Source: Granulosicoccus sp964390335 (GTDB lineage: Bacteria > Pseudomonadota > Gammaproteobacteria > Granulosicoccales > Granulosicoccaceae). Taken from it: 64,000 bases of DNA. The position numbers and the translations under genes are program-made. Under the pieces are notes generated by a model, which saw only the letters and a list, made by a program, of their open reading frames with translations, made no database searches and was not told where the DNA came from. Where the stretch lies: the NCBI GenBank assembly GCA_964390335.1, contig CAYMHU010000012.1, positions 1 to 64,000 on the forward strand, given 5' to 3'. Each line of letters opens with the position of its first letter. Position 1 is the first letter of the stretch. Positions 26,301 through 35,358 of the stretch are shown here, piece after piece.

Positions 26301-27662
26301 ACACACCAATGGGTGTAGCTGAATCGCTTTACCTTCGATGAGTACGGGTTCGAAGGCCTGAATACCTAAACGGTGAAGCGTCGGTGCACGGTTCAGCATA
26401 ACCGGGTGTTCTCGAATAACTTCTTCCAGGATATCCCAGACTTCTGCGCCCTCGCGTTCAACCATTTTCTTGGCAGCTTTAATGGTTGTAGCCATGCCAC
26501 GCATTTGCAGCTTGCTAAAAATAAACGGCTTGAATAATTCAAGCGCCATTTTCTTAGGCAGACCGCACTGGTGTAATCGCAAGGTAGGACCAACCACGAT
26601 TACCGAACGACCTGAGTAATCAACACGCTTACCCAGTAGGTTCTGGCGGAACCGACCCTGCTTACCTTTGATCATATCGGCAAGTGATTTCAGTGGACGC
26701 TTGTTGCTGCCGGTAATGGCCCGGCCTCGTCGACCATTATCAAGCAGCGCATCAACCGACTCTTGCAGCATGCGCTTCTCGTTACGCACGATGATATCTG
26801 GCGCGTTTAATTCGAGCAGACGACGCAGACGGTTGTTACGGTTAATAACGCGACGGTATAAGTCGTTCAAATCGGATGTTGCAAATCGACCACCATCCAA
26901 TGGAACCAATGGACGCAAATCAGGCGGCAAGACCGGCAAGATGGTCATGACCATCCACTCAGGCTCGTTGCCGGATGCAATAAACGACTCAACCAGTTTG
27001 AGTCGCTTGGTTAAGCGCTTCAGTTTGGTTTCGGACTTCGTGGCTTCAATTTCTTCACGCAGGTTGGTGGCATCTTCGTTTAGGTCGATGTTGTGCAGTA
27101 AATCGTGTACCGCTTCTGCACCCATACGAGCATCAAATTCGTCACCGTGCTCTTCTACAGCTTCAAGGTATTGCTCATCTGATAACAACTGGCCTGTTTC
27201 CAGGGTTGTCATGCCAGGATCAATAACCACATAGGCTTCAAAGTACAGCACGCGCTCAATTTCACGCAGCGTCATATCCAGTAACAAACCAATGCGCGAT
27301 GGCAATGACTTCAAGAACCAGATGTGAGCCACCGGGCTTGCAAGGTCGATGTGACCCATGCGCTCACGACGTACTTTGGTTTGCGTGACTTCAACACCGC
27401 ACTTCTCGCACACCACACCGCGATGCTTTAAGCGCTTGTACTTACCGCACAAACATTCGTAATCTTTAACCGGGCCAAAGATTTTTGAACAAAACAATCC
27501 GTCACGTTCAGGTTTGAACGTACGATAGTTAATGGTTTCAGGTTTTTTAACTTCACCGTATGACCACGAACGAATTGTTTCCGGCGACGCCAAACGTATA
27601 CGAATGCCGTCGAACTCTTCGGTTTGACCCTGCATCTTGTACAGGTTCAGTAGGTCTTTCAT
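23346..27662 (-). CDS. rpoC: RNA polymerase beta' subunit
   Basis: Largest RNA polymerase subunit, 1438 aa. The N-terminal zinc ribbon is CLCGKYKRLKHRGVVCEKC (about residues 70-88). The active-site magnesium motif NADFDGDQMA is near residue 460. The second zinc site (CEADYGVCAMCYGRD) precedes the trigger loop region. It is about 30 residues longer than E. coli beta', mainly at the Ala/Pro-rich acidic C-terminus. The start is ATG behind a good GGGG ribosome-binding site, 27 bp after rpoB. Confidence 0.99.
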   Translation of the reverse strand: MKDLLNLYKMQGQTEEFDGIRIRLASPETIRSWSYGEVKKPETINYRTFKPERDGLFCSKIFGPVKDYECLCGKYKRLKHRGVVCEKCGVEVTQTKVRRERMGHIDLASPVAHIWFLKSLPSRIGLLLDMTLREIERVLYFEAYVVIDPGMTTLETGQLLSDEQYLEAVEEHGDEFDARMGAEAVHDLLHNIDLNEDATNLREEIEATKSETKLKRLTKRLKLVESFIASGNEPEWMVMTILPVLPPDLRPLVPLDGGRFATSDLNDLYRRVINRNNRLRRLLELNAPDIIVRNEKRMLQESVDALLDNGRRGRAITGSNKRPLKSLADMIKGKQGRFRQNLLGKRVDYSGRSVIVVGPTLRLHQCGLPKKMALELFKPFIFSKLQMRGMATTIKAAKKMVEREGAEVWDILEEVIREHPVMLNRAPTLHRLGIQAFEPVLIEGKAIQLHPLVCAAFNADFDGDQMAVHVPLSIEAQLEARALMMSTNNVLSPANGEPIIVPSQDIVLGLYYMSRTKVNAKGEGMVFQNVSECHRAYENKIADLHARVTVRITDYEPNEAGEMVEKPRRVETTVGRAIVSEILPKGMAFENVDCNLTKKNISKLINLCYRQLGLKESVIFADQLMYLGFRFATLAGVSIGIEDMVVPDDKGTIIGTAETEVREIEDQYASGLVTHGERYNKVVDIWSAANDQVAKSMMSKLGAEQVVDSKGETVEQDSFNSIFMMADSGARGSAAQIRQLAGMRGLMAKPDGSIIETPITANFREGLNVLQYFISTHGARKGLADTALKTANSGYLTRRLVDVAQDMVVVNPDCGTENGLTMTPIIEGGDVVEPLRERVLGRITAVPVVKPGSDDVLMDAGVLLDEAAVDKLEELGVDEVVVRSAITCEADYGVCAMCYGRDLARGHIINIGEAVGVMAAQSIGEPGTQLTMRTFHIGGAASRSAAASSVESKSKGSVRFHNMKDLVNKKGKVVAVSRSAELGVVDDNGRERERYKIPYGAVINSKDGDSIEAGSVLATWDPHTHPVITEVAGFAKFSDFVDGVTVKVETDEITGLTDIVITDHKQRGGSSKDLRPMVKLVDKKGEDLCYVGTQIPAHYFLPPGAIVNLQDGAAVDIGDVIARIPQASSKTRDITGGLPRVADLFEARKPKEPAILAETSGTVSFGKETKGKQRLVITGPNQEHYEELIPKWRHINVFEGESVVKGEVIADGEPNPQDILRLRGVETLAGYLVQEIQDVYRLQGVKINDKHIEVIIRQMLRKVDISSAGDTRLLRGEQVDYIKVKEINEALLAENPDAQPAEFENLLLGITKASLVTESFISAASFQETTRVLTDAAVRGARDDLRGLKENVIVGRLVPAGTGLAFHNDRRKRRAKLDIDDAFEQVVEQEAALAGAAAGATSEEAVPSILLEGLDDMSPAPAATPAEGNSMPDDGAAQ

Positions 27663-27689
27663 ATTAGTTCCCCCTGCAATTCGTTAGTG

Positions 27690-30600
27690 TTAGTCAGATT
27701 CCAACTCGATATTAATACCGAGTGAACGAATCTCTTTAATCAATACGTTGAACGACTCTGGCATGCCAGCATCCATTCGATGATCGCCATCAACAATATT
27801 CTTGTACATGGTGTTTCGACCCTTAACGTCATCGGACTTAACCGTGAGCATTTCACGCAAGGTGTAAGCAGCACCGTAAGCCTCCAGCGCCCAGACTTCC
27901 ATCTCCCCGAAACGCTGACCACCAAACTGGGCTTTACCACCCAATGGCTGTTGCGTAACCAGACTGTATGGACCGGTGGAACGCGCATGCATTTTGTCAT
28001 CAACCAAGTGATTCAGTTTCAACATGTGCATGTAGCCAACCGATACAGGACGCTCGAAGTACTCGCCCGTGCGTCCGTCAATCAATTCAGACTGACCAGA
28101 CTCGTGTAGATCGGCTAAGCGCAACATTTCACGGATTTCGATTTCAGCTGCTCCATCGAATACCGGTGTTGCCATGGGCACACCACGGCGCAGATTCCGC
28201 GCAAGGTTTTTAATTTCCTCATCGGACAGGCTATCGAGATCGACGTGCTGCTGAGCCGTGGAGTGGTTATAGATTTTGCCAAGATATTCACGTAGCTCGT
28301 GCACTGCCGCTTGCGACTGAATCATCTTGTTAATCTTTGCACCCAAACCTTTGGCCGCCATACCCAAGTGCATCTCCAGCACCTGACCCACGTTCATGCG
28401 TGACGGAACACCCAATGGGTTCAAACAGATATCAACCGGCTCGCCCGCTGCGTTGTACGGCATATCCTCTGCCGGTACAATCATGGAGATAACACCCTTG
28501 TTACCATGACGTCCCGCCATTTTGTCACCGGGCTGTAAGCGACGTTTAACAGCCAAATAAACCTTGACCATTTTCAATACGCCTGGTGCAAGATCATCAC
28601 CCGAGGTGATTTTTTCTTTCTGCTCTAGAAAACGCTGTTCAAACGCTTCACGATCGTCGGCCATTTGCTTAGCCATCTTTTCTAATTGAACGTTTAGCGA
28701 TTCATCTTTCATCGAGATGGTGAACCACTTTTCACGTTCAACGCGATCGAGGTATTCGCGAGTTACCACTGACTTACTTAAACCATCAGGGCCTTTGTCC
28801 GCCTCTTTGCCTTCAATCAGCGTGATGATGCGCTGATAAATATCGTTTTCAATGATACGGGTTTCATCATCGATGTCTTTACGTACCTGCTTCAGCTCTT
28901 CACGCTCAATTTGCAGTGCACGCGCATCTTTATCCACACCATCACGCGTGAATACACGCACATCGATAACTGTACCGTCCATACCTGGCGGCACGCGTAA
29001 ACTGGTGTCCTTCACATCAGAGGCTTTTTCACCGAAGATCGCGCGCAACAGTTTCTCTTCCGGCGTTAACTGGGTTTCACCTTTTGGCGTGACCTTCCCG
29101 ACGAGGATATCGTTCGGGTTAACTTCGGCGCCAACGTATACCACGCCAGACTCATCCAACTTAGACAGTAAGCCTTCGCTTACGTTTGGAATATCAGCGG
29201 TGATATCTTCAGGTCCCAGCTTGGTATCGCGAGCAATACATGTGAGTTCTTCAATATGAATGGTGGTGAAACGATCTTCCTGTACCACGCGCTCCGAGAT
29301 TAAGATTGAATCTTCGAAGTTGTAACCATTCCACGGCATGAACGCGACCAGCATGTTCTGACCTAACGCCAATTCACCCAAGTCGGTAGACGGACCGTCT
29401 GCGAGCACGTCACCACGCTCGATTTGATCACCCACCATGACCAATGGTCGCTGGTTGATACACGTGTTCTGGTTAGAGCGCGTGTACTTGGTTAGCGTGT
29501 AAATATCCACACCACCGCGGTCGGTGGCTTCTGAATCTTTTACTCGCACAACGATTCGAGCAGCGTCTACGGAATCAACCACACCGCCACGCGTTGCAAC
29601 CACAGCCGAACCGGAATCAACCGCTACGATACGTTCGATACCAGTACCAACCAACGGCTTCTCAGCACGCAGTGTAGGAACCGCCTGGCGTTGCATGTTT
29701 GAGCCCATCAATGCGCGGTTAGCATCATCGTGCTCAAGAAACGGAATTAACGCTGCCGCTACCGATACGATCTGCTTCGGTGATACATCCATATATTCGA
29801 TGCGATCAGGTGCCGCCATGGTGAATTCGTTGTGGTTACGTACCGAAACCAATTCACTGGTGAGCTTGCCATCGTCATCAAGTTCTGCATTGGCTTGCGC
29901 GATAACATAGTTACCCTCTTCAATCGCCGACAAATAAACGATTTCATCGGTTGCACGACCATTGTTTACTTTTCTATACGGTGTTTCGAGAAAACCAAAG
30001 TTGTTGGTACGCGCGTACACCGCCAGTGAGTTGATCAAACCAATGTTTGGTCCCTCAGGTGTTTCGATAGGACATACTCGACCATAGTGAGTCGGGTGTA
30101 CATCACGCACTTCAAAACCTGCTCGTTCACGCGTTAAGCCACCAGGCCCAAGCGCCGAGATTCGTCGCTTGTGTGTCACTTCAGACAATGGATTGTTTTG
30201 ATCCATGAACTGCGACAGTTGGCTTGAACCAAAAAATTCTTTCACTGCAGCAGCTACTGGTTTGGCGTTGATGATGTCTTGCGGCATCAGACCTTCGCTT
30301 TCAACCATACCCAAACGCTCACGCACAGCTCGCTCAACTCGAACAAGACCAACGCGGAACACGTTCTCTGCCATCTCACCTACGCTTCGAATACGTCGGT
30401 TACCAAGATGATCAATATCATCCACTGTACCGTTACCGTTACGAATATCGATCAACACCTGCATCACATTCAGGATGTCTTCTTTATCCAGAGTGCCGGC
30501 ACCGGTGGTGTCTTCGCGCATCAGGCGACGGTTGAACTTCATGCGACCCACTGGCGATAGATCGTAACGATCTGGCTCGAAGAACAGGTTGTTAAACAAG

Positions 30601-31766
30601 TTCTGCGCTGCTTCCTTGGTAGGTGGCTCACCTGGACGCATCATGCGATAGATTTCAACTTGCGCTTCTAACTGAGTGCGAGTTGGATCGATACGCAATG
30701 TATTGGATACGTGTGGGCCACGGTCCAAATCATTTACGTACAGTACTTCCAATTTCTTGGTACCCGTGGCCAGAATGGCCTCAAGCAGCTCTGCTGTTAG
30801 TTCAGCATTCGCTTCTGCTACTAATTCGCCAGTATCTTCATCAGGAATATCGTGGAATAGGATTTTGCCAATTAAATACTCGGCTGGAATTTCCAGTTTG
30901 GTTAAGCCAGCACCTTCCAATTCACGTACGTGCCGCGCAGAAATTCGGCGACCCGCTTCAACGATTACCTTCTTACCTACTTTGATATCGAACGCCGCGG
31001 TTTCACCACGCAAACGCTCGGGCACCAATTCCATTTCTATTTTGTTTTTCGTGATGGAAATTTTGTGCGTATCGAAAAACGTTTCCAGGATATCGCTGGT
31101 TTCGTAACCCAAGGCGCGCAACACGATAGTTGCAGGCAATTTACGGCGTCGGTCGATTCGAGCAAACAGACAGTCTTTTGGATCGAATTCGAAATCGAGC
31201 CATGAACCACGGTAAGGAATGATTCGGGCAGAAAATAATAACTTGCCGGATGAATGTGTTTTACCGCGATCGTGATCGAAGAACACACCAGGCGAACGGT
31301 GCAACTGAGACACGATAACGCGCTCTGTACCGTTAATGATAAAGGTACCGTTGCCGGTCATGAGTGGCAGTTCACCCATGAAGACTTCTTGCTCTTTTAT
31401 GTCTTTAACGGTTTTGCTGCTAGCAGGTGCAGTTTTGTCATAAATAATGAGACGAGCCAGCACACGCAATGGGGCAGCATAGGTCAGACCGCGAATCTTA
31501 CATTCACGCTCATCGAAGGCAGGCTTACCTAATCGGTAGCTTACATAGTGCAACTCAACGTTACCCGAGTAGCTGACAATCGGCATAACGCTGTTAAACG
31601 CCCCGTGCAATCCGTGCTCAACGCGATCATCGGGCTCTTTATCTTCCTGTAAAAACTTCCTATAGGAATCGAGCTGTGTTTGCAGCAAAAACGGCACCTC
31701 CAGTATGGGTGCGCGCTTGCTAAAATCTTTACGAATTCGTTTTTTTTCCGTGAACGAAAAGGCCAT
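27690..31766 (-). CDS. rpoB: RNA polymerase beta subunit
   Basis: Second-largest RNA polymerase subunit, 1358 aa. I chose the ATG at 31766 (MAFSFTEKKRIRKDFSKR), with GAGG 7 bases upstream, over a TTG one codon earlier. The rifampicin region SSQLSQFMDQNNPLSE...THKRRISALGPGG has the wild-type residues, so sensitivity is expected. KMAGRHGNKG near the active site is intact. It follows rplL after a 139-bp structured spacer and precedes rpoC. Confidence 0.99.
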   Translation of the reverse strand: MAFSFTEKKRIRKDFSKRAPILEVPFLLQTQLDSYRKFLQEDKEPDDRVEHGLHGAFNSVMPIVSYSGNVELHYVSYRLGKPAFDERECKIRGLTYAAPLRVLARLIIYDKTAPASSKTVKDIKEQEVFMGELPLMTGNGTFIINGTERVIVSQLHRSPGVFFDHDRGKTHSSGKLLFSARIIPYRGSWLDFEFDPKDCLFARIDRRRKLPATIVLRALGYETSDILETFFDTHKISITKNKIEMELVPERLRGETAAFDIKVGKKVIVEAGRRISARHVRELEGAGLTKLEIPAEYLIGKILFHDIPDEDTGELVAEANAELTAELLEAILATGTKKLEVLYVNDLDRGPHVSNTLRIDPTRTQLEAQVEIYRMMRPGEPPTKEAAQNLFNNLFFEPDRYDLSPVGRMKFNRRLMREDTTGAGTLDKEDILNVMQVLIDIRNGNGTVDDIDHLGNRRIRSVGEMAENVFRVGLVRVERAVRERLGMVESEGLMPQDIINAKPVAAAVKEFFGSSQLSQFMDQNNPLSEVTHKRRISALGPGGLTRERAGFEVRDVHPTHYGRVCPIETPEGPNIGLINSLAVYARTNNFGFLETPYRKVNNGRATDEIVYLSAIEEGNYVIAQANAELDDDGKLTSELVSVRNHNEFTMAAPDRIEYMDVSPKQIVSVAAALIPFLEHDDANRALMGSNMQRQAVPTLRAEKPLVGTGIERIVAVDSGSAVVATRGGVVDSVDAARIVVRVKDSEATDRGGVDIYTLTKYTRSNQNTCINQRPLVMVGDQIERGDVLADGPSTDLGELALGQNMLVAFMPWNGYNFEDSILISERVVQEDRFTTIHIEELTCIARDTKLGPEDITADIPNVSEGLLSKLDESGVVYVGAEVNPNDILVGKVTPKGETQLTPEEKLLRAIFGEKASDVKDTSLRVPPGMDGTVIDVRVFTRDGVDKDARALQIEREELKQVRKDIDDETRIIENDIYQRIITLIEGKEADKGPDGLSKSVVTREYLDRVEREKWFTISMKDESLNVQLEKMAKQMADDREAFEQRFLEQKEKITSGDDLAPGVLKMVKVYLAVKRRLQPGDKMAGRHGNKGVISMIVPAEDMPYNAAGEPVDICLNPLGVPSRMNVGQVLEMHLGMAAKGLGAKINKMIQSQAAVHELREYLGKIYNHSTAQQHVDLDSLSDEEIKNLARNLRRGVPMATPVFDGAAEIEIREMLRLADLHESGQSELIDGRTGEYFERPVSVGYMHMLKLNHLVDDKMHARSTGPYSLVTQQPLGGKAQFGGQRFGEMEVWALEAYGAAYTLREMLTVKSDDVKGRNTMYKNIVDGDHRMDAGMPESFNVLIKEIRSLGINIELESD

Positions 31767-31769
31767 CAA

Positions 31770-31908
31770 CGTTCCTCACAGTCTCTATGCACGCTGTGCA
31801 CGCGTGCGTTGTAATTTTTTAGTCGCCGGAAGCGACTACAGGCCGGCAGTTCGAACGACTACCAGCCTGCTTCACCACTAGTACAACGTGGCGGACGAGT
31901 TACTCAAA
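31770..31908 (-). promoter_or_regulatory. structured rplL-rpoB spacer
   Basis: The 139-base spacer can form several hairpins on the minus-strand RNA: a tight TAGTCGC/GCGACTA stem (31820-31838) and a GCACGC/GCGTGC stem (31789-31807) just before rpoB. E. coli has an attenuator and an RNase III site in the same position. By analogy this region may lower rpoBC transcription relative to rplJL. The function here is inferred. Confidence 0.5.
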
Positions 31909-32289
31909 CTACTTAAGTTCGACAGATGCGCCAGCCTCTTCAAGCGTCTTCTTAAGTTCTTCCGCTTCTTCCTTCGCTGCGCCTTCCTTAATTGGAGCCG
32001 GAGCACTTTCTACTAAGTCTTTCGCTTCTTTCAAGCCAAGACCAGTTGCACCACGTACTGCCTTGATAACGCCAACTTTGTTATCGCCGAAGCCAGTTAA
32101 TACAACATCGAACTCTGATTTCTCTTCAGCAGCACCACCAGCGTCACCGCCAGCTGGACCTGCAGCCACTGCAACTGCCGCAGCAGCTGATACGCCGAAC
32201 TTCTCTTCCATTGCTGAAATCAGTTCAACTACTTCCATCACAGACATTGATGAGATGGTGTCTAAAATTTCTTCTTGTGAAACAGCCAT
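31909..32289 (-). CDS. rplL: 50S ribosomal protein L7/L12
   Basis: Stalk protein, present in several copies per ribosome, that recruits GTPase factors. It is 126 aa. The N-terminal helices bind L10; an Ala/Gly-rich hinge (about 40-58) leads to the C-terminal domain with FDVVLTGFGDNKVGVIKAVR and the GLKEAKDLVE motif that contacts EF-Tu and EF-G. It is 35 bp after rplJ. Confidence 0.98.
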   Translation of the reverse strand: MAVSQEEILDTISSMSVMEVVELISAMEEKFGVSAAAAVAVAAGPAGGDAGGAAEEKSEFDVVLTGFGDNKVGVIKAVRGATGLGLKEAKDLVESAPAPIKEGAAKEEAEELKKTLEEAGASVELK

Positions 32290-32324
32290 TATTAAATTCC
32301 TGAATAAATTGAGTTAAGTGTTAG

Positions 32325-32843
32325 TTATTTCGCATCGCGCACAGCGGCAACGGTACGAACTAACTTGGAAGGCACTTCGTTAAGTGTTTGTACGAACTTG
32401 GTAACCGGCGCTTGCATAACCGACATCAACATCGAGATCGCTTGATCACGTGTTGGTAGGTTAGCTAGCTTGCCAATGTCGCCCGCTTCAATCGTTGCAC
32501 CGCCTACTGCGCCAACCATGATCTTTAACTGATCATTTTCTTTAGCGAAGTCGCGAAACAAACGAGCCGCTGCGCCTGGGTCTTCTTGTGAAAACGCAAG
32601 CATCAACGGACCGCTGAAGCTGTCCTTCATACATTCAAACTCAGTACCCTCTACTGCACGCTTTGCAAGAGAATTTTTTACAACGCGAACATACACACCA
32701 TTGTCACGAGCCTGCTGGCGTAACTCGGTAAGTTGTCCTACGCTTAATCCTCTGTACTCAGCAGCAACAGCCGATAATGCACCGCTTGCAACTTCTGCAA
32801 CTTCGGCAACAACGGCTTGCTTCTCTGTATAAGTCAGAGCCAT
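32325..32843 (-). CDS. rplJ: 50S ribosomal protein L10
   Basis: Base of the stalk; binds L7/L12 dimers through its C-terminal helix and 23S rRNA through its N-terminal domain. In E. coli the L10-L12 complex represses its own mRNA. I chose ATG at 32843 (172 aa, MALTYTEKQAVVAEVA), which matches family length; an in-frame ATG 66 bp upstream lies inside the leader. VVKNSLAKRAVEGT is the conserved RNA-binding segment. Confidence 0.97.
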   Translation of the reverse strand: MALTYTEKQAVVAEVAEVASGALSAVAAEYRGLSVGQLTELRQQARDNGVYVRVVKNSLAKRAVEGTEFECMKDSFSGPLMLAFSQEDPGAAARLFRDFAKENDQLKIMVGAVGGATIEAGDIGKLANLPTRDQAISMLMSVMQAPVTKFVQTLNEVPSKLVRTVAAVRDAK

Positions 32844-33052
32844 AGAGCACCTCTGGTTAACACCTTCCGCAAGGAAGGCTATGCCATGTGAGAACAAAAT
32901 CATTCTCACCCTAATTGGTTGTTACTTTTTTACAAAGCAACTCCCATCTGCGCAGGAAATTAAGTAACCAAACTGCAGTTACACCTACGGTCTTGGATGA
33001 GTCAGACCAATTGGCAAAGCCAACGCCTGCTCACTCAAAATTCAATTCCGGA
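32844..33052 (-). promoter_or_regulatory. L10 leader, autoregulatory RNA of rplJ-rplL
   Basis: The core is at 32941-33000. Its minus-strand RNA has AAGACCGTAGGTG and, about 25 bases later, CTTAATTTCCTGCGCAGATGG. These closely match the two halves of the kinked L10-binding site of the E. coli rplJ leader (AAGACCGCAGG and CTTAATCCCCTGCGTAGACGG, from memory). An upstream TTGGC/GCCAA hairpin and the downstream CCTTCC/GGAAGG hairpin near the ribosome-binding site also fit. Binding of the L10-L12 complex would lower rplJ translation. Confidence 0.88.
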
Positions 33053-33742
33053 TTAGATTAAACCGGAATGATCGATCGTAAGCCCCGGACCCATGGTGGT
33101 GGACACGGTGACTTTTTTCATATACACACCTTTTGCGGATGTTGGCTTAGCTTTAATTAAATCAGCCAACAACATGGTGAGGTTCTGTTCCAGTGCAACC
33201 GGTTCAAAGTTAGCTTTGCCCACTGTGCAATGGATGATGCCGGCTTTATCAGCGCGATATCGAACCTGACCACCTTTAGCGTTGGTAACAGCTTCTGCCA
33301 CTTTTGGCGTTACTGTTCCCACTTTGGGGTTTGGCATCAGGCCACGAGGACCGAGAATGGTTCCCAGCGCACCAACTACCCGCATGGCATCCGGCGCAGC
33401 AATAACCACATCGAAATCCATGTTGCCACCCTTAACCGACTCCGCCAGATCTTCAAATCCAACAATGTCTGCGCCAGCAGCTTTCGCAGCTTCAGCTTGT
33501 TCGCCCTGTGCAAACACAGCAACACGAACGGTTTTTCCTGTGCCGTTTGGCAGAACGCTTGCACCACGAACCACTTGGTCGGACTTTCGAGGATCAATGC
33601 CCAGCATGACCGCAACATCAACAGACTCATCGAATTTTACGGTCGATAGGTCTTTTAATAATGCAAACGCGTCTTGTGGTGCATATTGCTTAGTGCTGTC
33701 AACCGCTTCGCGGATTTTCTTAGCTCGTTTACTCATAGCCAT
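33053..33742 (-). CDS. rplA: 50S ribosomal protein L1
   Basis: Forms the mobile L1 stalk that helps E-site tRNA leave. In E. coli it represses rplK-rplA translation. It is 229 aa. The ILGPRGLMPNPKVGTVT motif is diagnostic. Its ATG overlaps the rplK stop codon (TAATG); a second ATG two codons later is possible, but GAGG is better placed for the first. Confidence 0.98.
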   Translation of the reverse strand: MAMSKRAKKIREAVDSTKQYAPQDAFALLKDLSTVKFDESVDVAVMLGIDPRKSDQVVRGASVLPNGTGKTVRVAVFAQGEQAEAAKAAGADIVGFEDLAESVKGGNMDFDVVIAAPDAMRVVGALGTILGPRGLMPNPKVGTVTPKVAEAVTNAKGGQVRYRADKAGIIHCTVGKANFEPVALEQNLTMLLADLIKAKPTSAKGVYMKKVTVSTTMGPGLTIDHSGLI

Positions 33743-34176
33743 TAGACAACACCCTCTACTTCAAGACCCATGCTGCGAGCGGTGCCAGCAATTGTTCGAA
33801 CCGCTGCATCCATATCGGCAGCCGTTAAATCAGGATCTTTCTGTGTGCAGATTTCTTCAAGCTGAGCACGAGTCACTTTGCCAACCTTTACCGTGTTTGG
33901 TGTACCGCTACCCTTCGCAATACCGGCTGCTTTACGCAACAGCACTGCCGCAGGAACGGTTTTCTGAACAAAGGTAAAACTGCGATCGTTGTAAACAGTG
34001 ATAACTACGGGAATTGGCAAGCCGTTTTCAATGCCCTGTGTGGACGCATTGAATGCCTTACAAAATTCCATGATATTGACACCATGCGCACCCAACGCCG
34101 GTCCAACAGGTGGACTCGGATTCGCTTGACCCGCAGGCACTTGAAGCTTGATATAAGCCTCGACCTTCTTCGCCAT
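33742..34176 (-). CDS. rplK: 50S ribosomal protein L11
   Basis: Part of the GTPase-associated centre; binds thiostrepton and is needed for RelA activation. It is 144 aa. The N-terminal KLQVPAGQANPSPPVGPALG contains the thiostrepton-contacting prolines. The C-terminal rRNA-binding domain ends with IAGTARSMGLEV. It follows nusG after a 71-bp spacer. Confidence 0.98.
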   Translation of the reverse strand: MAKKVEAYIKLQVPAGQANPSPPVGPALGAHGVNIMEFCKAFNASTQGIENGLPIPVVITVYNDRSFTFVQKTVPAAVLLRKAAGIAKGSGTPNTVKVGKVTRAQLEEICTQKDPDLTAADMDAAVRTIAGTARSMGLEVEGVV

Positions 34177-34201
34177 TTTTAACTCCTAATCGGGTGCAAA
34201 C

Positions 34202-34226
34202 GCCACATGCCATTGAACATGCCGGC
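34202..34226 (-). promoter_or_regulatory. candidate L1-binding hairpin before rplK
   Basis: In the nusG-rplK spacer the minus-strand RNA can form GCC-GG-CATG paired with CATG-T-GGC, preceded by GGGGAG. In E. coli L1 binds the rplK leader to repress translation of rplK and rplA. The match here is by position and general shape only. Confidence 0.35.
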
Positions 34227-34247
34227 TCCCCGACGGTTACTGAAAAA

Positions 34248-34826
34248 TCAGGCCTTTTCGACCTGACTGAAATCGAGCTCCACCGGAGTGGAACGTCCAA
34301 AAATTTGTACTGCGACCAATAGTCGGTTTTTATCGAAGTTGACTTCTTCAACCACACCGTTGAAGTCGTTGAATGGTCCATCGGTAACCCGAACCACTTC
34401 ACCAACGTCGAACAATACTTTTGGTCTTGGCTTCTCAACACCTTCTTGCACTTTCTGCAAAATGTTCTCAGCCTCTTTATCTGTGATGGCTGCGGGTTTA
34501 TCCGCCGTGCCACCAATAAAGCCCAACACTTTAGGTACATCTTTAACCAAGTGCCAGGTCTCATCTTCCATGGCCATTCTGACAAGAACATAGCCTGGGT
34601 AGAATTTGCGTTCTGAACGACGCTTTTGTCCGTTGCGAATTTCAACCACTTCTTCAGTGGGAACTAAAATTTCGCCGAATTTATCGCCCAGACCTGCGCG
34701 TTCAATGCGTTCTTCAAGCGATCGTTTCACAACGCCTTCGAAACCGGAAAACGCCTGTACAACAAACCAACGCATTGGCGTTGGCTTATTTTCTGGCTTG
34801 TCAGGTGTTGCTGCTTCTTCAGTCAT
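34248..34826 (-). CDS. nusG: transcription elongation/termination factor NusG
   Basis: Binds RNA polymerase through its N-terminal NGN domain (RWFVVQAFSGFEGVV near the start) and S10 or Rho through its C-terminal KOW domain (GEVVRVTDGPFNDFNGVVEEV). It is 192 aa, about ten more than E. coli, because of a charged N-terminal tail (residues 1-17). It is 7 bp after secE. Confidence 0.98.
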   Translation of the reverse strand: MTEEAATPDKPENKPTPMRWFVVQAFSGFEGVVKRSLEERIERAGLGDKFGEILVPTEEVVEIRNGQKRRSERKFYPGYVLVRMAMEDETWHLVKDVPKVLGFIGGTADKPAAITDKEAENILQKVQEGVEKPRPKVLFDVGEVVRVTDGPFNDFNGVVEEVNFDKNRLLVAVQIFGRSTPVELDFSQVEKA

Positions 34827-34833
34827 TACTGCC

Positions 34834-35205
34834 TCAGATACCGGTAATCAACTTAAATAGCCAAGCTAATAGCATATCGAACAGCCACAGAAAAATACCC
34901 ACCAAAACCACAATGATAAATACGGTCAGGGTTGTCTGAACTGTTTCTGCACGCGTCGGCCAAACGACCTTACGCACTTCGGTTCTGGCGTCTTTGAAAA
35001 AGCCAACAATGCGCTTGCCAAGATTGGTTTGGTAAACGATAAACGCGCACAGCCCCGCTATTATCAGCAGGCCAATCACGCGCATCAGCAGCGACTGACC
35101 TTCAAAATAATAGAACGCAACCAAACCGACGAGGCCTAAGATGGCCGCGCCGATCAGCTTTAAGTTATCGCCGTTGTTTGTTTCTATTCCGGTCTTCGCG
35201 ACCAT
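34834..35205 (-). CDS. secE: preprotein translocase subunit SecE
   Basis: Clamp subunit of the SecYEG translocon. It has three hydrophobic helices, as in E. coli, and the conserved amphipathic segment GFFKDARTEVRKVVWPTRAE before the last helix. I chose ATG at 35205 (123 aa); a TTG 15 bp upstream is also possible. It lies between tRNA-Trp and nusG. Confidence 0.95.
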   Translation of the reverse strand: MVAKTGIETNNGDNLKLIGAAILGLVGLVAFYYFEGQSLLMRVIGLLIIAGLCAFIVYQTNLGKRIVGFFKDARTEVRKVVWPTRAETVQTTLTVFIIVVLVGIFLWLFDMLLAWLFKLITGI

Positions 35206-35254
35206 CGCACCTATTCCCAAGTTTGTCGACTTACGTCGACGTAAAAGACCAAAT

Positions 35255-35330
35255 TGGCAGGCCAGGAGGGAATCGAACCCCCAACCCCCGGTTTTGGAGA
35301 CCGGTGCTCTGCCAATTGAGCTACTGGCCT
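35255..35330 (-). tRNA. trpT: tRNA-Trp (CCA)
   Basis: A 76-base cloverleaf with CCA encoded. The acceptor stem is AGGCCAG/CTGGCCT with discriminator G, and the anticodon loop CTCCAAA gives anticodon CCA. It lies between tufB and secE, as in several gammaproteobacteria, and is probably cut from the tRNA-tufB-secE-nusG transcript. Confidence 0.97.
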
Positions 35331-35358
35331 ATTCAGTCAACCATTACCTTAAGAATAC

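Noticed and set aside
30100..30260. Rifampicin-resistance change in rpoB
   Set aside because: The segment from SSQLSQFMDQ to RRISALGPGG has the wild-type residues.
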